A DNA stretch of 6,122 nt from an uncultured Gammaproteobacteria bacterium (GCA_903889815.1 CAISYX010000244.1:1-6122), one strand, 5' to 3'. Counted from the first letter of the stretch, positions 1-5,945 are shown. Program-made: numbers and translations. The notes: generated by a model not told the origin, from the letters alone.

Positions 1-2
1 CA

Positions 3-26
3 GAAAAATGACCTTAGGCATTTTTC
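3..26. terminator. AT-rich hairpin, possible bidirectional terminator
   Basis: GAAAAATG at 3-10 is perfectly complementary to CATTTTTC at 19-26. With the A at 11 bulged, CC (12-13) can also pair with GG (17-18) around a TTA loop. Both strands therefore carry a stem flanked by an A run and a T run, as in some bidirectional factor-independent terminators. The GC part of the stem is only about two to four pairs, so it would be weak. It lies about 135 nt beyond the stop of the minus-strand pnt-RDD operon. It could end that operon or a gene entering from beyond the left edge. This is inferred from base pairing only. Confidence 0.3.
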
Positions 27-114
27 GGAGAAAGGGAACCGCGGAGCGGCGCAGGTCAGCCGCAGAACGGCAAGGCGGGGAGCGGGGGCCGGGCAGAATC
101 AGCAATCAAAAGGG

Positions 115-158
115 GTGGGAGTTTTCCAAAGAGGATTCGCGGGCAAGCCCGCTCCCAC
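115..158. repeat. Fold-back enclosing REP 1
   Basis: GTGGGAG at 115-121 is the exact reverse complement of CTCCCAC at 152-158, which is the head of the REP element. The 30-nt interval contains the REP's own hairpin (139-152). The whole stretch can thus fold with a 7-bp outer stem and a GC-rich inner stem that share an edge. It resembles half of a REPIN (two inverted REPs), in which the left copy keeps only the head. It follows the RDD gene's stop codon and could stop or stabilise the 3' end of the pnt transcript. Confidence 0.5.
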
Positions 159-160
159 AT
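133..160 (-). repeat. REP element, copy 1
   Basis: On the minus strand this reads as a REP: head ATGTGGGAGC, then the palindrome GCGGGCTTGCCCGC (139-152, stem of at least 5 bp with a short CAAG/CTTG loop), then GAATCC. It matches the second copy (5908-5935) at 24 of 28 positions by hand alignment. It begins directly after the TGA stop of the RDD gene (161-163). Extragenic palindromes of this type are typical of Pseudomonas and related gammaproteobacteria, and are usually mobilised by a RAYT (TnpA-REP) transposase encoded elsewhere. None is encoded here. Confidence 0.75.
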
Positions 161-691
161 TCAGAACGGGCGCGAGCCCTTGGGGAGCAGCACCACGCGG
201 GTGCCGGAGTATTTGTCATGCAGCGCATCCCCGTTCGCATCGATATAGCGCCAAAGATAACCCGCGCCCAGCGCGAAGAACGCCGGCCAGGCCAATACCC
301 AGCGCAACACACCCTGCTGCAGCGACATCAGCCCGCCAGTGCGGCTGACCGCCTTGATGCGCCACGCGATCATGCCGAGCGTCTGGCCCGTCCGCATCCA
401 GAACCAGATATAGAAGCCCGCTGCAGAGCCCACTTCCGCGATGAAGACGATCACATCCAGCACCGGATCGGTCTGCACGCGGCCATCCACCAGCTGGCTG
501 GTGTCCGGTCCCACGATGAACTGCAGGACAAACCCCATGACCATCCAGATGGAAAACACCAGGAACGCGTCGTAAAGCAGCGCTGCAAGCCGGCGCCACA
601 GGCCCGCCGATGGGAGCAGGGCGTCCGGCACCGGGCTGGCAGGGCTGCCAGCGGCGGTGTCGGCGTCTGAGGAGGATTGTGGCGTGCTCAC
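161..691 (-). CDS. RDD family membrane protein, last gene of pnt operon
   Basis: This 176-residue protein begins with a Ser/Asp/Ala/Pro-rich cytoplasmic tail (1-28). An RDD domain follows: the RR pair at 33-34 and D41 in WRRLAALLYDAFLV, a GQTLGMIAWRIKAV motif (102-115), and the C-terminal LHDKYSGTRVV (157-167) with D159. Hydrophobic segments lie near 36-60, 77-98 and 130-147, so it is an inner-membrane protein. The start is GTG (691-689). It overlaps the pntB stop as GTGA, with AAGGA only 3 nt upstream, which suggests translational coupling. No ATG lies before the RDD domain. RDD proteins have no settled general function; some have been reported as cation/proton antiporters, and others are fused to unrelated domains. 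Sharing an operon with a proton-translocating transhydrogenase hints at a membrane-energetics or assembly role, but that is inference. The family call is firm and the function is unknown. Confidence 0.88.
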   Translation of the reverse strand: MSTPQSSSDADTAAGSPASPVPDALLPSAGLWRRLAALLYDAFLVFSIWMVMGFVLQFIVGPDTSQLVDGRVQTDPVLDVIVFIAEVGSAAGFYIWFWMRTGQTLGMIAWRIKAVSRTGGLMSLQQGVLRWVLAWPAFFALGAGYLWRYIDANGDALHDKYSGTRVVLLPKGSRPF

Positions 692-2166
692 AGTTCCTTC
701 ACGGCCTGAATGAGCTCGGCAACGGCTTTCTGTCCATCGCCAAACAGCATACGGGTGTTGTCCAGCAGGAACAGCGGATTCTCCACGCCGGAGAAGCCCG
801 TGCCGCGTCCGCGCTTGATCACGATGACGTTGTCAGACAGCTCGGCATTGAGAATCGGCATGCCGAACAGCGGGCTGTTCGGGTCGTTCTTGGCGGCCGG
901 GTTCACCACGTCGTTCGCGCCGATCACCAGAGTGACCGTGGTGTTGGCGAAGTCGGCGTTGATGTCTTCCATGTCGTAGATCAGGTCATAGGGTACGCCG
1001 GCTTCGGCCAGCAGCACGTTCATGTGGCCGGGCATGCGGCCCGCCACCGGGTGAATCGCGAACTTCACCTTCACGCCTTTCTCGGTCAGCAGCTGGGTCA
1101 GTTCCCACACCTTGTGCTGTGCCTGAGCCACGGCCATGCCGTAGCCGGGGATCACCACCACCTGGCTGGCGTAGGCCATCATGATGCCCACGTCCTGGGC
1201 CTGGATTTCCTTCATGGAGCCGCCCGCCTCGCCCGCCTCAGCGGTCGTTGTCGTGGTGGTGCCGAAGCCGCTGAAGAAGACGTTGGCCACCGAGCGGTTC
1301 ATGGCCTTAGCCATCAGGTGGGTCAGCAGGCTGCCCGCCGAACCCACCACGGTGCCGGCGATGATCATCGCGGCATTGCCCAGCACGTAGCCTTCGAAGC
1401 CCACGGCCAGGCCCGTCAGGGCGTTGAACAGGGAGATGATCACCGGCATGTCGGCGCCGCCCACCGGCACGGTGATGAACACTCCCAGGACCAGGGCCAG
1501 CAGGAAGAACACGACGATGGGGGTCAGCGCGTCGGTGCTGAACACGGAAATGGCGACGAGCACCAGAATCACGGCCAGCACCAGGTTGACCTGTTGCTGC
1601 TGGGGCAGCAGCTTGTTGCTGTTCAGGCGTCCGTCCAGCTTGGCCCAGGCGATGATGCTGCCGCTGAAGGCGATGGTGCCGATGATGGCGCCGATGATGG
1701 CCAGGATCGCAACGTCCGTGCCCATGGCTTGCGCGATGGTTTCAGGATGGGTGTTCAGCGCCTCCAGGCCCAGTGCGTTGAGGCGGTCGTCGCCCGGCGC
1801 ACCACTTGCCACTTCGCCCTGCGCCTTGAGCAGTTCCACGGCCGCAATGGTGGCCGCCGCGCCGCCGCCCATGCCGTTGTACATGGCAATCATCTGCGGC
1901 ATGTCGGTCATGGCGACTTTCTTGCCGGTGACCCAGGCATAGCCCCCGCCGATGGCGATAGCGATGATGATCAGCACGTAGTTGGTCACGGCCTGTGGGT
2001 TGTCACTGAGCTCAGGCGCCAGGAAGGTGACCAGCGTGGCCAGCACCATGCCGGCGCCTGCCCACTGAATGCCGCGCCGTGCAGTGACGGGCGAGCTCAT
2101 CTGTTTCAGGCCGAGAATGAACAGCACGGCCGCGAGGAAATAACTGGCTTGTATGAGAATGCTCAT
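688..2166 (-). CDS. pntB: NAD(P) transhydrogenase subunit beta
   Basis: PntB (492 residues, a little longer than the roughly 460-480 usual) carries most of the proton-conducting membrane domain dII and the NADP(H)-binding domain dIII. The first ~300 residues contain about eight or nine hydrophobic segments. GADMPVIISLFN places D239 and N248 nine residues apart, like E. coli Asp213 and Asn222. At the E. coli His91 position this protein has N97 (MYNGMGGG). A hinge with six threonines (303-308) leads to dIII, with GYGMAVAQAQ (341-350), HPVAGRMPGHMNVLLAEAG (372-390), VIGANDVVNP (414-423), the KRGRGTGFSG loop (451-460) and MLFGDG (473-478). The ATG abuts the pntAB stop (TAAATG), with GGAG 9 nt upstream inside pntAB. 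It assembles with PntAA and PntAB. Identification is secure. Confidence 0.97.
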   Translation of the reverse strand: MSILIQASYFLAAVLFILGLKQMSSPVTARRGIQWAGAGMVLATLVTFLAPELSDNPQAVTNYVLIIIAIAIGGGYAWVTGKKVAMTDMPQMIAMYNGMGGGAAATIAAVELLKAQGEVASGAPGDDRLNALGLEALNTHPETIAQAMGTDVAILAIIGAIIGTIAFSGSIIAWAKLDGRLNSNKLLPQQQQVNLVLAVILVLVAISVFSTDALTPIVVFFLLALVLGVFITVPVGGADMPVIISLFNALTGLAVGFEGYVLGNAAMIIAGTVVGSAGSLLTHLMAKAMNRSVANVFFSGFGTTTTTTAEAGEAGGSMKEIQAQDVGIMMAYASQVVVIPGYGMAVAQAQHKVWELTQLLTEKGVKVKFAIHPVAGRMPGHMNVLLAEAGVPYDLIYDMEDINADFANTTVTLVIGANDVVNPAAKNDPNSPLFGMPILNAELSDNVIVIKRGRGTGFSGVENPLFLLDNTRMLFGDGQKAVAELIQAVKEL

Positions 2167-2472
2167 TTATTTCTTCTCCCCGGCGTCTTTCTTGTTGCTG
2201 GACTTGAACATCTCCAGCATGCGTTCCGTCACCACATAGCCACCCACCGCGTTGCCGGCGGCCAGCAGCACGGCGACAAAGCCGATGGCCTGCTGCGTGG
2301 GGTTCTCGGCGATGCCCAGCGCGATCATCGCGCCGACCAGCACGATGCCGTGCACGAAGTTGGATCCCGACATGAGGGGCGTGTGCAGAATCACCGGCAC
2401 CTTGCTGATGATTTCGTAGCCGGTGAACCCGGCCAGCATGAATATGTACAGCGCTGCGAGACCTTCAATCAT
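2167..2472 (-). CDS. pntAB: NAD(P) transhydrogenase alpha subunit, membrane part
   Basis: This 101-residue protein matches the C-terminal membrane segment of E. coli PntA, which here is a separate polypeptide, as in Rhodospirillum and Thermus three-subunit enzymes. Three clear hydrophobic helices lie near residues 4-22, 38-55 and 60-82. The conserved LHTPLMSGSN (29-38) precedes helix 2, and TERMLEMFK (82-90) follows helix 3 before a Lys-rich tail. H41 in helix 2 (NFVHGI) replaces a residue that is Ser in E. coli, while PntB lacks the usual helix-3 histidine. The start overlaps the pntAA stop as ATGA. An AAGGGGG Shine-Dalgarno sits about 6 nt upstream, embedded in the codons for the last residues of PntAA. 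It contributes alpha-subunit helices to the proton channel domain dII. Confidence 0.95.
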   Translation of the reverse strand: MIEGLAALYIFMLAGFTGYEIISKVPVILHTPLMSGSNFVHGIVLVGAMIALGIAENPTQQAIGFVAVLLAAGNAVGGYVVTERMLEMFKSSNKKDAGEKK

Positions 2473-3599
2473 TTTGCACCCCCTTCCACTTTGTCTCTGA
2501 TGCCCGCATTGACGATGGCGCCGCCGTGGGTGATCAGACTGTCCTTGAGGATCTGGTCGTCCAGATCGATGTGTATTGTGCCGTCCTTGATCAACAGGCC
2601 CAGCAGGTTGAGCAGGTTCTTGGCATACAGTTCGCTGGCATGGCCGCTCACCGTGCTGGGCACGTTGATGGGGCCGTAGATCTTCACGCGGTTGTGCAGG
2701 ATGGTCTCGCCGGGCTGGGTCAGTTCACAGTTGCCGCCGCCTTCTGCCGCGAGGTCCACGATCACGGAGCCGCCCTTCATGCCTTCCACCATCTCGCGGC
2801 TGATGATCTTCGGCGAGGGGCGTCCTGGGATGGCGGCCGTGGTGATCAGCACATCCGCCGCCGCCACGTGCTTGGCGAGGATGGCCTGCTGCATGGCCTT
2901 CTCTTCGGCCGTCAGTTCGCGGGCATAGCCGCCGCTGCCTTCGGCCTTGATATCGATGTCGACGAATTTCGCGCCCAGGGATTCCACCTGGTCTTTCACG
3001 GCAGCGCGCACGTCATAGCCTTCGACGATGGCACCCAGACGGCGCGCTGTGGCGATGGCCTGCAGGCCGGCCACGCCGGCGCCGATGATCAGCACCTTGG
3101 AGGGCCGCACCGTGCCCGCTGCCGTGGTCAGCATGGGGAAGAACTTGCCAAGCATCGTGCTGGCGATCAGCACGGCCTTGTAGCCGGCGATGGAAGCCTG
3201 GGAAGACAGCGCATCCATGGCCTGCGCGCGGGAGATGCGCGGGATCATTTCCATTGAGAAGGCGCTGATGTTCTTCTCCTGCAGCCGCTTGAAGCGGCCG
3301 AGGTCAGACCAGGGGTTCAGGTAGCCGATCAGGATGGAGCCATCCTTGAGTTTCTCGATCTGGGCATCCTGGAGGGGGTTTACGGTGAGGAGGATGTCGG
3401 CACTGCTGTAGAAGGCGTTTTCATCGCTGAGGATGTCGGCGGCGTAGTCGCTGTCGCCGTGTCCAGCCAGCTCGCCGGCCCCGGTCTGGAGGCTGACACT
3501 CACGCCCATGGCGCTCAATTTCTTCACTACATCAGGGACCAATGCCACGCGCTGTTCGCCTGCGCGGATTTCCCTCGGAACACATACCCTTATTGTCAT
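2469..3599 (-). CDS. pntAA: NAD(P) transhydrogenase alpha subunit, NAD(H)-binding dI
   Basis: This 376-residue soluble subunit binds NAD(H) and exchanges hydride with NADP(H) on PntB, driven by proton entry. It shares its fold with alanine dehydrogenase. The N-terminus has PREIRAGEQRVALVPD (8-23). PRISRAQAMD (120-129) supplies R121, Q126 and D129 with the spacing of the Arg-Gln-Asp loop of R. rubrum dI. The Rossmann glycine motif is GAGVAG (173-178), followed by the acidic strand end EGYDVR (193-198). TTAAIPGRPSPK and VDLAAEGGGNCE complete the family signature. The ATG has AGGGG 7 nt upstream. It is the first gene of the operon behind the promoter at 3639-3667 and lacks the C-terminal helices of two-subunit PntA, which pntAB provides. 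The frame is intact and the identification firm. Confidence 0.97.
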   Translation of the reverse strand: MTIRVCVPREIRAGEQRVALVPDVVKKLSAMGVSVSLQTGAGELAGHGDSDYAADILSDENAFYSSADILLTVNPLQDAQIEKLKDGSILIGYLNPWSDLGRFKRLQEKNISAFSMEMIPRISRAQAMDALSSQASIAGYKAVLIASTMLGKFFPMLTTAAGTVRPSKVLIIGAGVAGLQAIATARRLGAIVEGYDVRAAVKDQVESLGAKFVDIDIKAEGSGGYARELTAEEKAMQQAILAKHVAAADVLITTAAIPGRPSPKIISREMVEGMKGGSVIVDLAAEGGGNCELTQPGETILHNRVKIYGPINVPSTVSGHASELYAKNLLNLLGLLIKDGTIHIDLDDQILKDSLITHGGAIVNAGIRDKVEGGAK

Positions 3600-3606
3600 A
3601 GTTCTA

Positions 3607-3611
3607 CCCCT
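3607..3611 (-). promoter_or_regulatory. Ribosome binding site of pntAA
   Basis: On the minus strand AGGGG lies 7 nt before the pntAA ATG. This is near-ideal spacing and supports the chosen start. No alternative ATG or GTG with a comparable site lies nearby. Confidence 0.6.
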
Positions 3612-3618
3612 GGTAGTT

Positions 3619-3637
3619 CCTGCCTTGAAAGTGCAGG
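3619..3637. promoter_or_regulatory. Inverted repeat near pnt transcription start
   Basis: CCTGC at 3619-3623 and GCAGG at 3633-3637 form a 5-bp inverted repeat with a 9-nt centre. It lies just downstream of the predicted -10 and spans the expected start site, upstream of the pntAA ribosome binding site. It could be an operator half-site pair or a 5' leader hairpin, but arms this short also occur by chance. Confidence 0.2.
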
Positions 3638-3638
3638 G

Positions 3639-3667
3639 AGTATACCCGGATACGCCGGGGTTATGAA
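3639..3667 (-). promoter_or_regulatory. Candidate sigma70 promoter of the pnt operon
   Basis: On the minus strand TTCATA (3667-3662, 4 of 6 matches to TTGACA) and TATACT (3644-3639, 5 of 6 matches to TATAAT) are separated by exactly 17 bp. The promoter starts 12 bp beyond the stop of the preceding gene and lies about 40 bp upstream of the pntAA ATG, giving a leader of roughly 30 nt. The spacer contains CCCGG-ATACG-CCGGG (3645-3659), a perfect 5-bp inverted repeat abutting the -10 that could bind a regulator. Transcription start is expected near 3632. No mapping data are available. Confidence 0.6.
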
Positions 3668-3679
3668 TGACGAGACGGA

Positions 3680-4156
3680 TCAGAGGTCGGCGGCAGGGAG
3701 CTCGTCAGTTGGAGCACTGCCCTGAGCACCTGAGGGCGACAGCAGCTGACGCCGCAGGGCTTCTATCTCCTGGCTCAGGCCCTGCGCCTGGCTCGCTGCA
3801 TCGGCACTGGCCTGCAGCTTGGCGAAATACTCCGGGTCCACCTCGGTGATCTTGACGACGCGGTTGAAGGTGGTCTTTGGGTCTTTCTGGCAGAGGATGG
3901 TGAACGTGGGCTCTTCGTAGATGGTCCGGTATTCGTTCAGGCGGGCGTACAACACTTCCGCACAGGCTGGATCTTCCTTCACCTTGTTGACAGCCATGAC
4001 CAGGAACGGGCGCAGATTGCTGGCGCTGGCGGGCAGCCAGAGGCGCTCGGACGTGACATCCTGAGCAGCAACCGTCCCTGACAATCCGGTCAGTGCCAGC
4101 ACAGTGGCAGTCAGCGCGATGCGCAGGGGCTGGAAAACTGGGCGCAGTGTGTTCAT
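3680..4156 (-). CDS. Exported small protein of unknown function
   Basis: The 158-residue protein has a clear Sec signal peptide: a basic N-terminus (R5, R12), a hydrophobic core (13-25), and a cleavage site after VAA at residue 31. The predicted mature protein has about 127 residues, with only two cysteines, C65 (DPACAEVLY) and C89 (TILCQKDP), so a periplasmic disulfide is plausible. The middle contains VLYARLNEYRTIYEEPTFTILC. Residues 108-140 look helical or coiled-coil, rich in Ala, Gln and Glu, before a Ser/Pro/Gly-rich end. I chose the ATG at 4156 over a GTG at 4243. The longer form would place 29 charged, non-homologous-looking residues before the signal peptide. The Shine-Dalgarno is weak (GGAG about 14 nt upstream). 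It lies upstream of the pnt operon on the same strand but appears to be a separate unit. I do not recognise the family. Coding seems real; function is unknown. Confidence 0.75.
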   Translation of the reverse strand: MNTLRPVFQPLRIALTATVLALTGLSGTVAAQDVTSERLWLPASASNLRPFLVMAVNKVKEDPACAEVLYARLNEYRTIYEEPTFTILCQKDPKTTFNRVVKITEVDPEYFAKLQASADAASQAQGLSQEIEALRRQLLSPSGAQGSAPTDELPAADL

Positions 4157-4274
4157 GCTGGTTACATCGACTCCGGGGCTAAAGACATAAGGCCATTGTC
4201 GACGTTTCCGCAGCTGATGGGAAGTGACTGGCCGCAAGGCCACGCAATTCGCGGTTTCTGGCGGAGTGTTTAGT

Positions 4275-4283
4275 TGCTAGAAT
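4275..4283 (+). promoter_or_regulatory. Extended -10 promoter candidate for leuA-like gene
   Basis: TGCTAGAAT is an extended -10 (TG, one base, then TAGAAT, 5 of 6 matches to TATAAT). No good -35 is present at 16-18 bp upstream, which is tolerated when the TG extension is present. A start near 4290 would give a leader of about 45 nt to the first ATG, too short for a classical leucine-leader attenuator. Confidence 0.4.
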
Positions 4284-4306
4284 CAGCGGCGTTTCCACGT
4301 CAGTCC

Positions 4307-4334
4307 TTTTCAAGCCGCTACTTTTTCAAGCCGC
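4307..4334 (+). repeat. 12-bp direct repeat before the leuA-like start
   Basis: TTTTCAAGCCGC occurs at 4307-4318 and again at 4323-4334, a tandem spacing of 16 bp, ending one base before the ATG at 4336. It occupies most of the predicted 5' leader, where a Shine-Dalgarno would be expected. It may be a simple slippage duplication, or a pair of sites for a DNA- or RNA-binding regulator. Confidence 0.6.
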
Positions 4335-4335
4335 C

Positions 4336-5913
4336 ATGGCGGATGAGCCACACCCAATGAGCATGCATTCTCCCCTTGATTCCCAGGTACGCCACGTCCG
4401 CCTGCTGGACACCACGCTGCGCGACGGCGAGCAGACGCAGGGTGTTTCATTTGCCGCCAAGGAAAAGCTGAATATTGCGCGGGCGCTGCTGCAGTCGCTC
4501 AAGGTGGATCGCATCGAAGTGGCCTCGGCACGGGTGTCCGACGGCGAACGTCAGGCCGTGGTGGACATCAATGCCTGGGCCGCGAAGGAAGGCTATCTGG
4601 ACAAGGTGGAGGTGCTGGGTTTCGTGGATCACCGTCTGAGCGTGGACTGGGTGGTCAGCGCCGGCGGTCGCGTCATCAACCTGCTGGCCAAGGGCAGCGA
4701 GAAGCACTGCCGTGAGCAACTGGGCCGCACCTTGCCCGAGCACATCGAAGACATCCGCCGCACCGTTGCCTATGCCCATGAGCGCGGCCTGCGCGTGAAC
4801 ATGTATCTGGAAGACTGGTCCAACGGCTACAAGGACAGCCCGGCGTACGTGTTCGGCCTGCTGGAGGGCACGCAGGCGCTGGGCATCGTCGACTTCATGC
4901 TGCCCGACACGCTGGGCGTGATGAGTCCGGAGGAAGTATTCGCGGCCATGACTGACATGCTCAGCCGCTTCCCCGACCTGGCTTTTGACTTTCATCCCCA
5001 TAACGACTACGGGCTGGCGACGGCCAATGTCATGGCGGCGGTGCGTGCGGGCATCAACACCATTCACTGCACCATCAATTGTCTGGGCGAGCGCGCCGGC
5101 AATGCCTCGCTAGCGGAAGTGGCCGTGGTGCTCAAGGACAAGATGGGCATACAGCTGTCCATCGACGAGACCCGCATCGGCCTGCTCAGCCGCATGGTGG
5201 AGAATTTCTCGGGCAAGTGGGTGGCAGCGAATGCGCCCATCGTCGGCGCCGATGTCTTCACCCAGACGGCGGGTATCCATGCGGATGGCGACCAGAAGGG
5301 GGGCCTCTATATCACCGCCCTGCGCCCTGAGCGCTTCGCCCGCAAGCGCGTCTATGCACTGGGCAAGATGAGCGGCAAGGCCTCCCTGGCGAACAATCTG
5401 GAAGAGCTGGGCCTGACCCTGAGCATCGAGGATCAGCGCAAGGTGCTGAAGCGCGTGGTGGAACTGGGCGACTCCAAGCAAGTCATCACGGTGGACGACT
5501 TGCCCTTCATCATTGCGGATGTACTGGAGAGCCGGGAATACAACTACGTCCGTCTGCTCAATTGCTCCATCAACAGTGGTCTGGATGTAGAGAGCACCGC
5601 GAGCATCCGCCTGAGCATCGAGGGCAAGGAATTCAGCGGCTCCGGCGCAGGCAACGGCGGCTTCGCGGCGTTCATGGATGCCATTGGGCGCATCCTCAAG
5701 ACGCGCAAGTTCAAGATGCCCGACCTGATCGACTACGAAGTGCATATTCCCCGTGGCGGCAACACCAGTGCCCTGACCGAATGCATCATCACCTGGGGTG
5801 ATGGCGAGCGGGAACTGAAGACGCGGGGAGTAGATTCGAATCAGGTGATGGCGGCGGTAAAGGCGACGTTGCGCATGATCAACATACGGATGCATGCCAG
5901 CGCCGCGATGTAG
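4336..5913 (+). CDS. leuA: 2-isopropylmalate/citramalate synthase family enzyme
   Basis: The 525-residue protein belongs to the acetyl-CoA-dependent 2-oxoacid aldol synthases of the DRE-TIM family (isopropylmalate, citramalate, homocitrate synthases). The catalytic barrel shows LLDTTLRDGEQ (23-33) with R29 and D30, the HPH metal ligands H220 and H222 in FDFHPHNDYGLA, GERAGNA with N256, and AGIHADG with H315. The C-terminal part, from about 400, resembles the LeuA regulatory domain (SIRLSIEGKEFSGSGAGNGG, then ALTECIITW), so end-product feedback is likely. Overall it matches a divergent LeuA type I recall from xanthomonads and Bacteroidetes. SNGYKDSPAY resembles the citramalate-synthase FDGYKANPEY region, so substrate is not certain (2-oxoisovalerate or pyruvate). 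No leuBCD genes lie here. The start is ambiguous: ATG 4336 has no Shine-Dalgarno, ATG 4357 has GGATGAG upstream, and ATG 4363 is possible. Homology starts after all three. The stop codon lies in a REP. Confidence 0.9.
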   Translation: MADEPHPMSMHSPLDSQVRHVRLLDTTLRDGEQTQGVSFAAKEKLNIARALLQSLKVDRIEVASARVSDGERQAVVDINAWAAKEGYLDKVEVLGFVDHRLSVDWVVSAGGRVINLLAKGSEKHCREQLGRTLPEHIEDIRRTVAYAHERGLRVNMYLEDWSNGYKDSPAYVFGLLEGTQALGIVDFMLPDTLGVMSPEEVFAAMTDMLSRFPDLAFDFHPHNDYGLATANVMAAVRAGINTIHCTINCLGERAGNASLAEVAVVLKDKMGIQLSIDETRIGLLSRMVENFSGKWVAANAPIVGADVFTQTAGIHADGDQKGGLYITALRPERFARKRVYALGKMSGKASLANNLEELGLTLSIEDQRKVLKRVVELGDSKQVITVDDLPFIIADVLESREYNYVRLLNCSINSGLDVESTASIRLSIEGKEFSGSGAGNGGFAAFMDAIGRILKTRKFKMPDLIDYEVHIPRGGNTSALTECIITWGDGERELKTRGVDSNQVMAAVKATLRMINIRMHASAAM

Positions 5914-5935
5914 GAGCGGACTTGCCCGCGAACGC
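5908..5935 (+). repeat. REP element, copy 2, containing the leuA-like stop codon
   Basis: The head ATGTAGGAGC is followed by GGACTTGCCCGCGAACGC. The GCGG (5916-5919) and CCGC (5926-5929) arms pair, with one A/C mismatch next to the loop where copy 1 has a G. The conserved GTAG tetranucleotide (5910-5913) supplies the in-frame TAG stop of the synthase gene. Relative to its gene it has the same orientation and nearly the same offset from the stop as copy 1 behind the RDD gene. Confidence 0.75.
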
Positions 5936-5945
5936 TTTGTTGCCA

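Larger units (their letters stand above)
4157..4335. other. Divergent intergenic region
   Basis: This is the shared upstream region of the exported-protein gene (leftward) and the synthase-family gene (rightward). It holds a small perfect hairpin, TGGCC-GCAA-GGCCA (4229-4242), a candidate rightward extended -10 (4275-4283), and a 12-bp direct repeat (4307-4334). I found no convincing leftward promoter. A TCGACA box (4202-4197 on the minus strand) has no -10 at proper spacing. Nothing in it looks like a leader peptide or attenuator for branched-chain amino acids. Confidence 0.5.

Noticed and set aside
8..670. Plus-strand open frame of 220 codons opposite the RDD gene
   Set aside because: It has a low-complexity Arg/His/Ala-rich translation and runs through the REP and hairpins. 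The opposite strand encodes a recognisable RDD domain.
610..2679. Very long plus-strand open frame (689 codons) opposite pntB, pntAB and the end of pntAA
   Set aside because: Its translation is rich in His, Gly, Asp and Gln without any domain, as expected for the antisense of GC-rich coding DNA, and it spans three well-conserved genes on the other strand.
4157..4243. Longer form of the exported protein starting at GTG 4243
   Set aside because: It would put 29 mainly polar and basic residues in front of an otherwise complete signal peptide, and the upstream site has no ribosome binding sequence.
4284..4335. Leucine-leader attenuator or riboswitch upstream of the leuA-like gene
   Set aside because: The predicted leader is about 45 nt, with no small open frame rich in Leu codons and no competing hairpins.
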